Positions 34,308 through 43,427 of a stretch of DNA of 64,000 nt are shown piece by piece. The number at the start of each line of letters is the position of its first letter. Within the stretch, counting starts at the first letter, position 1. The translations under genes and the position numbers were made by a program. The DNA comes from Pseudopedobacter sp044361595 (lineage in GTDB: Bacteria; Bacteroidota; Bacteroidia; Sphingobacteriales; Sphingobacteriaceae), in NCBI GenBank assembly GCA_044361595.1, contig JBIKIN010000005.1:98938-162937 (forward strand), written 5' to 3'. Below the pieces are notes generated by a model. The model saw only the letters and a program-made list of their open reading frames with translations. It was not told the origin of the DNA and did no database searches.

Positions 34308-35336
34308 ATGAACAAAAAAATTTTAGTAACCGGTGGAACTGGGTTTATTGGCTCACATACCGTAGTTGAACTTTACAATGCAGGTTATACACCCGTAATT
34401 GTAGACGATTTATCAAATTCGTCTATCAAAATTTTAGATCAAATAGAGAAAATAATTGGTTATAAGCCAGAGTTTCATCAATTTGATTTATGCGATGAAG
34501 CTAAAACAGCAGCATTCATCAAATCTAATCCGGATATTAAAGGAATTATTCATTTTGCAGCTTTTAAGGCTGTAGGTGAATCTGTTCAAAAACCTTTAGC
34601 ATATTATAGAAATAACTTTTTTTCTTTAATTAATTTGCTTAGTCCTTACAAAGAAGCGCCAATAAATTTTGTTTTTTCTTCAAGTTGTACTGTTTATGGT
34701 CAGCCAGACTCATTACCTGTCACAGAATCTGCGCCAGTGAAAAAGGCAGAATCTCCTTACGGAAATACTAAACAAATTGCTGAAGAGATTTTAGCAGAAA
34801 CTGCATCCGTTAATAACAACTATAACATTGTTGCATTAAGATATTTTAATCCGGTTGGAGCACACGAAACTGCATTGATAGGCGAATTGCCAATTGGAGT
34901 GCCTCAAAATTTAGTTCCTTTTATTACGCAAACCGCAATAGGTAAACGAGAAAAAATCACAGTTTTTGGTGATGATTATAACACACCTGACGGCAGTTGC
35001 ATTAGAGATTATATCCATGTAGTGGACTTAGCCAAAGCACATGTGGCTGCAATTAAACGAATGGAAGAGGGTAAATCTGAAGATAATTACGAAGTGTTTA
35101 ATATTGGCACAGGTAAAGGGACCACTGTTTTAGAGATTATTAATGCATTTGAAAAATCTACTGGACAAAAATTGAATTATACCATAGGCCCTCGTAGAGG
35201 CGGTGATATTGAACAAATATTTGGCGATGCTACAAAATCAAGCGAAATACTTGGCTGGACAGCAGAACTGAATGTAGAAGACATGATGAAATCTGCTTGG
35301 GAATGGGAAAAATATATAGCAGAAAATCCTTTTTAA
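34308..35336 (+). CDS. galE: UDP-glucose 4-epimerase
   Basis: GalE interconverts UDP-glucose and UDP-galactose with bound NAD. The 342-residue protein has GGTGFIG (9-15), SSSCTVYG (124-131) and the catalytic Tyr151 and Lys155 in YGNTK, plus the substrate block NLVPFITQTAIGKR. It starts 3 bp after the decarboxylase. A 91-bp spacer with an inverted repeat separates it from rfbB. UDP-xylose/UDP-arabinose or GlcNAc-type epimerisation is possible but less likely. Confidence 0.92.
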   Translation: MNKKILVTGGTGFIGSHTVVELYNAGYTPVIVDDLSNSSIKILDQIEKIIGYKPEFHQFDLCDEAKTAAFIKSNPDIKGIIHFAAFKAVGESVQKPLAYYRNNFFSLINLLSPYKEAPINFVFSSSCTVYGQPDSLPVTESAPVKKAESPYGNTKQIAEEILAETASVNNNYNIVALRYFNPVGAHETALIGELPIGVPQNLVPFITQTAIGKREKITVFGDDYNTPDGSCIRDYIHVVDLAKAHVAAIKRMEEGKSEDNYEVFNIGTGKGTTVLEIINAFEKSTGQKLNYTIGPRRGGDIEQIFGDATKSSEILGWTAELNVEDMMKSAWEWEKYIAENPF

Positions 35337-35340
35337 TAAA

Positions 35341-35422
35341 GATTTGAGATATGAGTACTGAGATATGCGACCTATAAATCCGGTTAGCCTTCTCTGTACT
35401 CAAATCTCAATACTCAAATCTT
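35341..35422. repeat. Imperfect inverted repeat between galE and rfbB
   Basis: The left arm contains TTTGAGATATGAGTA and the right arm TACTCAAATCTCAATACTC, so the spacer can fold into a long imperfect hairpin. The same 15-mer TTTGAGATATGAGTA recurs exactly at 55639-55653, upstream of thrC, marking a small dispersed sequence. Confidence 0.5.
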
Positions 35423-35427
35423 ATCAA

Positions 35428-36480
35428 ATGAAAATACTCATCACCGGCGGTGCCGGTTTTATTGGTTCACACGTAGTGAGACGTTTTGTGACTACTTATC
35501 CAAACTATCAAATCGTTAACTTGGATAAATTAACCTATGCAGGAAATCTCGAAAATTTAAGAGATATTGAAAATGCCGCGAATTACAAATTTGTAAAGGG
35601 CGATATTGTTGATGCTGCTTTTATTCAAAATTTATTTGAAACTGAGCAATTTGATGCAGTAATACATTTAGCTGCCGAATCTCATGTAGATAGATCGATT
35701 AGCAATCCCTTAGAGTTTGTAATGACCAATGTTGTCGGAACTGTAAATTTATTAAACGCAGCTAAAAATACTTGGAAAGGAAGTTATGATAGTAAGAGAT
35801 TTTACCATGTATCAACAGACGAGGTTTATGGAACATTAGGCGAAGGAACAGAAATGTTTACAGAAACCACCGCTTATGATCCTCATTCTCCATATTCTGC
35901 ATCTAAAGCTAGTTCAGATCATTTTGTAAGAGCGTATTATGATACTTACGGAATGGATTGTGTAATTTCTAACTGCTCAAATAACTACGGTTCGTTTCAT
36001 TTCCCTGAGAAATTAATCCCACTTTCTATTCACAATATCAAACAAAATAAACCGATTCCAATTTACGGAAAAGGAGAAAATATTAGAGATTGGCTTTGGG
36101 TAGAAGACCACGCCCGAGCAATTGATGTGATTTTCCACAAAGCCAAAACGGGTACTACTTACAATATTGGTGGGCATAACGAGTGGACTAACATAGATTT
36201 AATTAGAACACTTTGTAAGGTGATGGATAAAAAATTGGCTCGTGAAGAAGGAAGTTCAGAAAAATTAATTACCTACGTTACCGATAGAGCCGGACATGAT
36301 TTAAGATATGCTATAGATGCCACAAAGCTTAAAAATGAGTTAGGATGGGAGCCAAGTTTACAGTTTGAAGAAGGTTTAGAAAAAACGGTTGATTGGTATT
36401 TAGAAAACGAAACTTGGTTAAATAACGTTACTTCTGGTAATTATCAACATTATTATCAAGAGCAGTATCAAAACAGGTAA
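35428..36480 (+). CDS. rfbB: dTDP-glucose 4,6-dehydratase
   Basis: RfbB forms dTDP-4-keto-6-deoxyglucose, the precursor of rhamnose and other deoxysugars. The start at 35428 (MKILITGGAGFIG) is chosen because the longer frame would add 21 residues encoded by the spacer repeat. The 350-residue protein has GGAGFIG (7-13), the catalytic Thr130-Asp131-Glu132 in STDEVYG, Tyr156 and Lys160 in YSASK, and the typical SNCSNNYG block. RfbA, RfbC and RfbD are not in the window. The next gene starts right after its stop codon. Confidence 0.94.
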   Translation: MKILITGGAGFIGSHVVRRFVTTYPNYQIVNLDKLTYAGNLENLRDIENAANYKFVKGDIVDAAFIQNLFETEQFDAVIHLAAESHVDRSISNPLEFVMTNVVGTVNLLNAAKNTWKGSYDSKRFYHVSTDEVYGTLGEGTEMFTETTAYDPHSPYSASKASSDHFVRAYYDTYGMDCVISNCSNNYGSFHFPEKLIPLSIHNIKQNKPIPIYGKGENIRDWLWVEDHARAIDVIFHKAKTGTTYNIGGHNEWTNIDLIRTLCKVMDKKLAREEGSSEKLITYVTDRAGHDLRYAIDATKLKNELGWEPSLQFEEGLEKTVDWYLENETWLNNVTSGNYQHYYQEQYQNR

Positions 36481-37221
36481 ATGTTTAGTCTCTTTAAAAA
36501 GAAAAATAAACTTCCCGAATTTAATTTTAATACTATTGGAGTAGATATGCACTCGCATATCCTCCCTGGTATTGATGATGGTGCGCCAACGGTTAAAGAG
36601 TCTATCATGATGGCTAAGCGCTTCGTTGATTTAGGCTTTACCAAATTAATTGCGACACCACACATTATGGCCGATTATTATCGTAATACGCCAGACACCA
36701 TCCATAAAGCATTAAGCATTTTACAAGAAGAATTGCATAAGCAAAATATCGATTTACAAGTAGAAGCTTCGGCAGAGTATTACCTAGACGAAACTTTTGA
36801 AAATAAATTAAATAAAGGCGATTTAATGGTAATGGGTAAGGATTATTTGTTGTTCGAATTATCTTACATCAATTACCCTAATAACCTAAATGATATTATC
36901 AAAAAGATTAATGATAAAGGCTTAAAGCCCATATTAGCACATCCAGAACGGTATCCTTATTTATACGGTTCAATAGAGAATTTTTATAAAATCAAAGAGT
37001 ATGGGTGTTATTTTCAGCTTAACACCATTTCTTTGACGGGTTATTATGGCAAGCAAACTCAAAAAGTTGCTCAAGAGTTATGCGAAAACATGATGATTGA
37101 TTTTATTGGATCAGACATGCATCACCTTAAACATGCCGATGCTTTAAGCGATAGTTTATTTTCTACAGAACTTAAAACTTTACTTAACGAAGGGGGCATC
37201 CAAAATAAAATGCTACTTTAA
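36481..37221 (+). CDS. CpsB/YwqE-type PHP-domain protein-tyrosine phosphatase
   Basis: These manganese-dependent phosphatases remove phosphate from tyrosine kinases that control capsule or exopolysaccharide export. The 246-residue protein has the PHP metal motif VDMHSHILPGIDDG (His24, His26), an ATPHIM block, ILAHPERYPYL and the terminal FIGSDMHH. The gene begins immediately after the rfbB stop codon, so it belongs to the nucleotide-sugar operon. A cognate Wzc-type kinase is not in the window; regulation of a polysaccharide exporter is inferred from family and context. Confidence 0.9.
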   Translation: MFSLFKKKNKLPEFNFNTIGVDMHSHILPGIDDGAPTVKESIMMAKRFVDLGFTKLIATPHIMADYYRNTPDTIHKALSILQEELHKQNIDLQVEASAEYYLDETFENKLNKGDLMVMGKDYLLFELSYINYPNNLNDIIKKINDKGLKPILAHPERYPYLYGSIENFYKIKEYGCYFQLNTISLTGYYGKQTQKVAQELCENMMIDFIGSDMHHLKHADALSDSLFSTELKTLLNEGGIQNKMLL

Positions 37222-37238
37222 ATTCAATAGGTTATTTT

Positions 37239-37922
37239 TTATAACTTTTTAAATGCAATATCCATTAAAGGATACTTTTCCCAGCCTAGAAAATCAAAAT
37301 GCCACCATTCATTTTTATACACTTTAAATCCGTATTTAGCCATTGTGCTTATCAAAAAGTCTCTGTTTTTCTTAGCTAACATAGGCAAATTTTCAAAACT
37401 TGGCGATGCTTCTGGATCAAAAGAATCATATAATGTTGGCATCAATAATTCTTTCTTGGTTTTATAATCTATTAAGGTTAAATCAACAGCACAACCTCGG
37501 TTATGTCTACTACCCGTTTTAGGATTGGCAACATAATCTTTTTGATCATTAGGGGTAATCTCCCAAAACTTAACGGTAACAACATAGGGTCTATAACCAT
37601 CAAATATTTTTAAACCTAATCCACTTTTATTGAGTTCTTTTTCTATTTTTAAAAGAGAATCTACTACTGGTTTCCTAGCAAATGCCCTTGCTTGGTTGTA
37701 AACTGCTTGTTTTGCAAAGTTGTTTTTTGTGGCGTATTTAATATCAAGGGTAATATTTGGAATCAACTTTTTGATTTCTACCAGCTGCATATTTGGGTTT
37801 TCCACAACTTGGTTTTTATAAATTTCTAAGTCGCTTATTACCACCAAAGCTTGTTGAGCATTTACATTAATGATGATAAAACTTAAAACAATTAAGCCAC
37901 ACAGTTTTCTTTTTAGATGCAT
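37239..37922 (-). CDS. D-Ala-D-Ala dipeptidase (peptidase M15D, VanX-like)
   Basis: The 227-residue protein has a signal peptide ending VNAQ (residue 22), so it acts outside the cytoplasm, unlike cytoplasmic VanX of resistance operons. The zinc site SRHNRGCAVDL (HxxxxxxD) and the C-terminal EWWHFDF motif are intact, as is the YATKNNFAKQAVY opening of the family. It probably trims cell-wall dipeptides rather than giving vancomycin resistance; there are no vanH or vanA neighbours. It is convergent with the phosphatase gene without an obvious terminator in the 17-bp gap. Confidence 0.9.
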   Translation of the reverse strand: MHLKRKLCGLIVLSFIIINVNAQQALVVISDLEIYKNQVVENPNMQLVEIKKLIPNITLDIKYATKNNFAKQAVYNQARAFARKPVVDSLLKIEKELNKSGLGLKIFDGYRPYVVTVKFWEITPNDQKDYVANPKTGSRHNRGCAVDLTLIDYKTKKELLMPTLYDSFDPEASPSFENLPMLAKKNRDFLISTMAKYGFKVYKNEWWHFDFLGWEKYPLMDIAFKKL

Positions 37923-37973
37923 ACAGGTTTTTCTTATTTATTCTAATTTAGTAATTATAAATAGCTTAATAAC

Positions 37974-38420
37974 ATGAAAATATTAATGGTTTGTTTAGGT
38001 AATATTTGTCGATCTCCTTTGGCGGAAGGTATCATGCAGCATTTAATTAATCAAGAAGGATTAGATTGGAAAGTTGATTCTGCAGGTATAGCAGGTTATC
38101 ATGTTGGCGCCAAACCGGATTATAGATCAATCGAAGTAGCTAAAAAGTGTAGTATAGATATTTCTAAACAAAAGGCCAGAAAATTGGAGAAAGCTGATTT
38201 AGAAATTTTTGATATCATCTATGTAATGGATGATAGCAACTACAATAACGTGTTAGCCCTTGCTAAAAATAAGAGTGAAGAGTCTAAGATTAGATTACTG
38301 ATTTCTAATGGGATTGTACCAGACCCTTATTATGATGACACTCTTTTTGAGCCCGTTTTTGACATGATTCACACACAATGTGCAAAACTTATAAAATCTT
38401 TAAAAAACGAAATGGGTTAA
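37974..38420 (+). CDS. Low-molecular-weight protein-tyrosine phosphatase
   Basis: The 148-residue protein has the full active-site loop VCLGNICRS (Cys7, Arg13) and the general-acid loop PDPYYDD near residue 122. Such enzymes, like Wzb, often act on tyrosine-phosphorylated polysaccharide co-polymerases; its place near ugd, rfbB and the PHP-type phosphatase supports this, though it could also belong to the arsenate-reductase-like side of the fold. It is the second, structurally unrelated tyrosine phosphatase within 2 kb. A small secreted protein gene follows after 23 bp. Confidence 0.9.
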   Translation: MKILMVCLGNICRSPLAEGIMQHLINQEGLDWKVDSAGIAGYHVGAKPDYRSIEVAKKCSIDISKQKARKLEKADLEIFDIIYVMDDSNYNNVLALAKNKSEESKIRLLISNGIVPDPYYDDTLFEPVFDMIHTQCAKLIKSLKNEMG

Positions 38421-38443
38421 TTTTAAGCTAAATACTTGAAATT

Positions 38444-38866
38444 ATGAAAAAGTTATTGCTATTGTTTTTTGTTGTTTTAAACTTCAATGTTTATGCGCAA
38501 GAAGAAGAGAAAGATCTAAGATACTATTATTACAGTGCTAATTTAGATGCTGATTTTAACGATTATTTAATTGCAAGAAAGGTATTTGACGTTCGAAAAT
38601 TTGACTTTAAACTACCAGCATCTCCAGAGTTTTTTGCCGATTTAAAAAAAAGTGAGTCTAAAGTATTTAAAAACGAGAGAACCTATGCCGAGTTTTTAAA
38701 CAAATATGGAATGAAAAATGCCGGGGAGTACGCCGAACTTTGGTTTAGCCAAATGGTTTCACTTAAAAAGTTTATCAAAAAGAACCCCGAGTTTTATAAT
38801 TTAACCACAGAGCAACGCCAAAGCGTGATAGATAAGTGGTATTACTCTACGGTAGCATCTAATTAA
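38444..38866 (+). CDS. Secreted small protein, unknown
   Basis: The 140-residue product has a signal peptide (MKKLLLLFFVVLNFNVYAQ). The mature part is charged and mainly helical, with DLRYYYYSANLDADFNDYLIARK near the start and an evenly spaced set of Lys and Phe residues. No known domain or catalytic motif is recognised. It starts 23 bp after the phosphatase gene and is probably in the same transcript. Composition and codon use look native. Confidence 0.7.
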   Translation: MKKLLLLFFVVLNFNVYAQEEEKDLRYYYYSANLDADFNDYLIARKVFDVRKFDFKLPASPEFFADLKKSESKVFKNERTYAEFLNKYGMKNAGEYAELWFSQMVSLKKFIKKNPEFYNLTTEQRQSVIDKWYYSTVASN

Positions 38867-38951
38867 ACCTTATTATCAAGTTAGTTTTGCTAACTAAAAT
38901 AATTTTAAAACTTCCTTCCTTTAAAAAAGCCATTTATGCGTAATTTGCGCC

Positions 38952-40421
38952 ATGGCAAATGTGAAGGCAGCTATTCCTAAAGGAACTCGCGATTTTGGTC
39001 CAGAAGTGATGACCAAACGTAATTATATTTTTGACACCATTAAAAAGGTTTTCAAAAAATATGGTTATCAAGAAATACAAACTCCTACCATGGAGAATTT
39101 GGATACCCTGACCGGTAAATATGGCGATGAGGGAGATCAGCTTATTTTTAAGATTTTAAATAGTGGCGATTATTTATCTAGCTTAGATATCCAATTAGAA
39201 GAAGATAATGTCGTCATGTCAGCGGCAGCAGTCCAATCACAAATAAAAAATAAGAGAGGAATAGTCTTAAGTGACTTAGAAATTCTGAAAAATATACGTG
39301 ACCTCACGGATTATAAAAAATTATCTTCTCGAATCTCAGAAAAAGCACTACGTTACGATTTAACTGTGCCTTTTGCAAGATATGTGGTGATGCACCAAAA
39401 CGAAATTACCTCGCCTTTTAAACGATTTCAAATTCAGCCGGTATGGCGAGCAGATCGTCCACAAAAAGGTAGATACCGCGAATTTTACCAGTGCGATGCA
39501 GATGTTGTAGGTTCTGATTCTTTGTTAAATGAAGCAGAGTTTGTTTGTATTTACGACGAGGCTTTGAGTTTGCTAGGTTTGAAAGATTTTACCATTAAAA
39601 TTAACAATAGGAAAATACTATCGGGCATAGCCGAATTAATAGGTAAACCTGATATGATAGTTGACATGACTGTCGCTATTGATAAACTAGACAAAATTGG
39701 ATTAGAAGGCGTAGAGAAAGAACTTTTAGAAAAAGGTTTTGCTGTTGCCGATTTAGAAATTTTAAAACCTATTATTTTATTATCTGGTAATAACCAAGAG
39801 AAACTGAGCTCCTTAAAATCTATTCTGTCAGATTCTACGATTGGTTTAAAAGGCATTGAAGAAATTGATAAGGTATTTTTATATTTAAATTCATTTGATT
39901 TAAAGAATGCTAAAATAGATCTTGATTTAACATTAGCCCGCGGTTTAAACTATTATACAGGCTGTATTTTCGAAGTTAAAACTAACGAGGCTGCCATTGG
40001 TTCTATTGGCGGTGGCGGTAGATATGATGATTTAACTGGGATGTTTGGTAAGGAAGGTCTAACCGGCGTAGGTATTTCTTTTGGTGCCGATCGTATTTAT
40101 GATGTTTTAGAAGAACTCAATCTTTTTCCAAATGATGTTATAGAGAGTACTAAAGTATTAATTTGTGTTTTTGGTCAGGCCGAAGAACAGTTTGCCTTGC
40201 CTATATTAAATCAATTAAGAAAAAATAACATCAGTGCAGAGCTTTTTCCATTTGGTGCAAAAATGAAAAAGCAAATTCAATATGCCAATGATAAAAATAT
40301 TCCTTTTGTTGTAGTAATTGGTGGCGATGAGATGCAGAGTGGTTTGTTAAGTTTAAAGGATATGGAAAGTGGGGAGCAAATTAAAATCAGTCTCAATCAT
40401 TTTATTGAAAAAATGATTTAG
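38952..40421 (+). CDS. hisS: Histidyl-tRNA synthetase
   Basis: HisRS charges tRNA-His. The class II motifs are all visible: PKGTRDFGPEV at the start, motif 2 around FKRFQIQPVWRADRPQKGRYREFYQ, the histidine-specific LARGLNYYTGCIFEV and motif 3 GGGGRYDDL, then the anticodon domain (ESTKVLICVFGQAEEQFALPIL). At 489 residues it is somewhat long: between ILNSGDYL and SEKALRYDL there is a stretch of about 50 mostly polar residues, larger than I expect for the family. The start at ATGGCAAATG is set by the conserved N-terminus. A terminator follows. Confidence 0.96.
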   Translation: MANVKAAIPKGTRDFGPEVMTKRNYIFDTIKKVFKKYGYQEIQTPTMENLDTLTGKYGDEGDQLIFKILNSGDYLSSLDIQLEEDNVVMSAAAVQSQIKNKRGIVLSDLEILKNIRDLTDYKKLSSRISEKALRYDLTVPFARYVVMHQNEITSPFKRFQIQPVWRADRPQKGRYREFYQCDADVVGSDSLLNEAEFVCIYDEALSLLGLKDFTIKINNRKILSGIAELIGKPDMIVDMTVAIDKLDKIGLEGVEKELLEKGFAVADLEILKPIILLSGNNQEKLSSLKSILSDSTIGLKGIEEIDKVFLYLNSFDLKNAKIDLDLTLARGLNYYTGCIFEVKTNEAAIGSIGGGGRYDDLTGMFGKEGLTGVGISFGADRIYDVLEELNLFPNDVIESTKVLICVFGQAEEQFALPILNQLRKNNISAELFPFGAKMKKQIQYANDKNIPFVVVIGGDEMQSGLLSLKDMESGEQIKISLNHFIEKMI

Positions 40422-40447
40422 TTTTCATCACAAGTTTAAGTTGCATT

Positions 40448-40486
40448 AAAAGGCCGCTTTCAAAATTTAATTGAAAGCGGCTTTTT
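40448..40486. terminator. Bidirectional terminator after hisS
   Basis: AAAGGCCGCTTTCAA and TTGAAAGCGGCTTTTT form a long stem with A and T runs, between the convergent hisS and the lipoprotein gene. Confidence 0.88.
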
Positions 40487-40507
40487 AGTAATAAATAAAA
40501 TTAATCT

Positions 40508-41068
40508 CTAATTAGTTGTAACTGACGCAGGGAAAACAGCTTCTAAATCTGTACTTCCAGGAGCTTCTAAACCAGTTTTAATTCCTGGTTGGTGTCTTAA
40601 AACTATGGTAAAGGTTCCACCGGTACTCACTGCTGTAGTTGTAGCTCTAGCAGTTAAACCAACAGCTAAGTTTCTAGAATCTAGATCAAAATTGCTAAAT
40701 GCAATATTTGCGCTTGCTACTTTATAAACAAATAGGTGGTCGTCTTTTTCTGAAACTATTTCTGCCCTTATATCTCCAGCAGGGGTTTCTGTCTCGTTTA
40801 AAACAGAAGATACAGCCACATTATATATAGAATTTGCTCTTAAGCTTAATGGGCTAATTACAGGAGCATTACCACCCGGTCCATCTAAGTCTCTCCAAGT
40901 AATAGTTCTTACATCACTAGCATTAGTGGTGTTAGTAAATGTTAAAGAAATAGTAGTGATTAATTCTTCTTCTTCTACTTCTGGTAAATCATCTTTTTTA
41001 CAAGCATTTAAAGAAATTGATACAATTGCAAAAGCGAAAATTAAATATTTGAATGGATTATTTTTCAT
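40508..41068 (-). CDS. Lipoprotein encoded with a TonB receptor
   Basis: The start at 41068 is preferred: MKNNPFKYLIFAFAIVSISLNAC is a proper lipoprotein signal (lipobox LNAC), while a longer frame would run into the receptor gene. The mature part of about 164 residues is beta-rich (ISLTFTNTTNASDVRTITWRD and TFTIVLRHQPGIKTG). It starts 13 bp after the receptor stop codon. Proteins of this look commonly accompany putative metal TonB receptors in Bacteroidota. It may be an outer-membrane-anchored binding partner; no metal ligands stand out, so this is inference. Confidence 0.75.
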   Translation of the reverse strand: MKNNPFKYLIFAFAIVSISLNACKKDDLPEVEEEELITTISLTFTNTTNASDVRTITWRDLDGPGGNAPVISPLSLRANSIYNVAVSSVLNETETPAGDIRAEIVSEKDDHLFVYKVASANIAFSNFDLDSRNLAVGLTARATTTAVSTGGTFTIVLRHQPGIKTGLEAPGSTDLEAVFPASVTTN

Positions 41069-41081
41069 GATTTTTTTAAAA

Positions 41082-43394
41082 TTAAATTGGAATTTTTGTT
41101 CTAAAAATAAAGTTTCTGCCTTGTTCATCGGCAAAATACCTAAACCTATTAAGGTAATTTCTATAGGCTAACTTTGTTAAGTTTTGAGCTGTTAAACTAA
41201 AACCTATTTCTTTTTTAAATAATGTAATTTTAGTGCTTATATCTGCACTAAAAAGTGTGTAAGCTGGTGGTGTTGCTGCATAATCTTGAGTTTGCAAAAC
41301 CCTATTTTGCCTATTGGTATGGCTAAAACCAAAATCAATAACGCTGTTATGAAATTTACCAAGTCTTTCAAAATTCCAAAGTATATTGGCGCCAAATTGA
41401 TCTGCAGGAATAAACTCTAAAAAGGTATCTGTTGCTCTATCAATAGCTCTTACCATAGCGTATTTGGCCTGTAACTGTAGCCCACTAGCTATTTGAGTAC
41501 CTACCGAAAAATCTACTCCAGAAAATCGAGCATCAACTTGTTTATAGTTAAATGTTGGATAAGCTCCCCTACTGGTTAATATCAGTTCTGTACCTGGTTT
41601 TAAATAAATATAATTATCAATTAAATTTAAATAAGCGTTTACATCAAAAGTAAATTTGCCTTGGTCTTTTTTTATACCTATTGCGAAGTTAAGCGCACTT
41701 TCTTCTTTTAAAGTTCTATCTCCAATTTCAAAAGTTCCGCTACCTTGATGTGTACCAAAGCTAAACAACTCATTAATAGAAGGTGGACGCCATCCTTTGC
41801 CAAAAGTAAAGTTTGCCAACACTGCATTACCAATTTGATAATTACCGCCTAAAGTAGCTGAAAACTGACTAAAGTTAAACTCAGGTCTGATTTCTGGCGA
41901 GGTACTTACTGTTGGATTTTCTCTTAATCTGGCAATCATATATTTATAATCATACCTTAAGCCAGCCTCAATCTCGAATTTATTACTTACATATTTCTCG
42001 GTTACATAAACGCCATTAGCTAAACTATTAAAGAATGGGACTAAAAACCTACCATCGTAAAAATTCTGCTGAAATATAGCGTTGTATCCTACTTTTCCTT
42101 TAATGTTTTTAGCTAAGTTATGATCTAAATGAAAATCTAAATTATGCGTACTTAACTCAAACCTTAATTGGTAAGATTTACTTTGCGATGCTCTAATCTG
42201 ATCATATTCCTCGCGATTATTTTGCTGAAAACTATACTGTAATTCTAACTTCCCAAAATCAACTTGTTTAAAAGCTTTTAACTTAAATATGCTATGGCTA
42301 ACTTGTTGATATGGCCTATCAATTTGGTATCCAAAACTTGCCGCCGGTAAAGGTCTAATACCATCAATGGCGTTTTGCAAATCAGTTGTGCTACCAATTT
42401 GTGCACCTTTAAACACGCCAATTTTTGTGTTAAAATTACTTGCGTAAATTTCTAAACCTAGTTTGTCTTTTTGGTAACCTGCCATCACTGCACCATTAAA
42501 TTGCTGATAACCAGTATTGGCCAAATAGTAATTGGGTGTTTTTGCATTACCTGCAATTTGGGAGGTAACATACGCTCGCCAACTCCAATTACTGTTTTTA
42601 GGCGAGTTTTCTAACCTAGTGTTAAATAGTGCTTGGCCGTTATTGGTTCCACCAATTAAATTAAGCTCGCCATTAAACCCACCTTTATATTGCAAGGGTT
42701 TGGGTTCAACTAATATTACTCCAGCAATAGCATCAGAACCATAAGCAACAGCTGATGCCCCTTTTAAAACAATAATTTGATCGGCAATTAAAGGGTCAAT
42801 CTCCGGTGCATGTTCTGCACCCCATTGTTGTCCTTCTTGTCTAACTCCGGCATTATATATTAGAACGCGGTTAGAGTGCATACCATGTATTGCTGGTTTA
42901 GATATAGAAGGGCCAGTTTGTAACGATGTTAAGCCTGGTATTTTCTTTAAGGCTTCGCCTAAACTCGATCCTTTTGTCAATTCTAAATTTATTCCTGTTA
43001 AAACCGATCTTGTTTGTGTCGGGGTTTCAATTACCTTTTTATCAGTTATAACTACCTCATTCAAAGCGCTTTTATCTGGTGATAAAGCAAAACTTAACTC
43101 TAAATTTTTGTTGATTGTAACTTTACGTACTACTTTCTGATAACCTAAAAAAGTGATTTCTAAAGTGTAATCGCCAGCACATAAATTCTCGAAATGAAAA
43201 TGTCCTTCGTTATCAGTAACGGTTTGCATTTTTTTTTCTATCAATTGAATGTACGTACCAGGTAATAACACCTTTGTTTGGCTATCTTTTACAAGGCCAA
43301 AAAACGTATAATTACAATTTTGCGAATAAAGGTTTTGGTTAAAACTTAGTAAAGCAATAAGCAATACAAGTTTAGACCATTTTTTAAATGACAT
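41082..43394 (-). CDS. TonB-dependent receptor, possibly for a metal (ZnuD-like)
   Basis: The 770-residue protein has a signal peptide (near residue 25), a CarboxypepD_reg domain (FFGLVKDSQTKVLLPGTYIQLIE), a plug with LNEVVITDK, SLGEALKKIPGLTS and HGMHSNRVLIYNAGVRQEGQQWG, and a barrel ending NFIFRTKIPI. The plug segment EHAPEIDPLIADQIIVLKGASAVAYG resembles the DHA..DPL segment of ZnuD-type zinc receptors. A His-rich small protein is encoded 34 bp upstream and a lipoprotein 13 bp downstream, which also suggests metal uptake. Receptor family certain; zinc or another metal is an inference. Confidence 0.88.
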   Translation of the reverse strand: MSFKKWSKLVLLIALLSFNQNLYSQNCNYTFFGLVKDSQTKVLLPGTYIQLIEKKMQTVTDNEGHFHFENLCAGDYTLEITFLGYQKVVRKVTINKNLELSFALSPDKSALNEVVITDKKVIETPTQTRSVLTGINLELTKGSSLGEALKKIPGLTSLQTGPSISKPAIHGMHSNRVLIYNAGVRQEGQQWGAEHAPEIDPLIADQIIVLKGASAVAYGSDAIAGVILVEPKPLQYKGGFNGELNLIGGTNNGQALFNTRLENSPKNSNWSWRAYVTSQIAGNAKTPNYYLANTGYQQFNGAVMAGYQKDKLGLEIYASNFNTKIGVFKGAQIGSTTDLQNAIDGIRPLPAASFGYQIDRPYQQVSHSIFKLKAFKQVDFGKLELQYSFQQNNREEYDQIRASQSKSYQLRFELSTHNLDFHLDHNLAKNIKGKVGYNAIFQQNFYDGRFLVPFFNSLANGVYVTEKYVSNKFEIEAGLRYDYKYMIARLRENPTVSTSPEIRPEFNFSQFSATLGGNYQIGNAVLANFTFGKGWRPPSINELFSFGTHQGSGTFEIGDRTLKEESALNFAIGIKKDQGKFTFDVNAYLNLIDNYIYLKPGTELILTSRGAYPTFNYKQVDARFSGVDFSVGTQIASGLQLQAKYAMVRAIDRATDTFLEFIPADQFGANILWNFERLGKFHNSVIDFGFSHTNRQNRVLQTQDYAATPPAYTLFSADISTKITLFKKEIGFSLTAQNLTKLAYRNYLNRFRYFADEQGRNFIFRTKIPI

Positions 43395-43427
43395 GGAGTA
43401 ATTAATTAGTGATAATTATAAAATAAA

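Noticed and set aside
35365..35427. Longer N-terminus for rfbB
   Set aside because: The extra 21 residues are encoded by the inverted-repeat spacer, and the conserved MKILITGGAGFIG start at 35428 needs no extension.
37239..37922. Vancomycin-resistance vanX
   Set aside because: The protein has a signal peptide and no vanH, vanA or two-component neighbours, so a periplasmic housekeeping dipeptidase is more likely.
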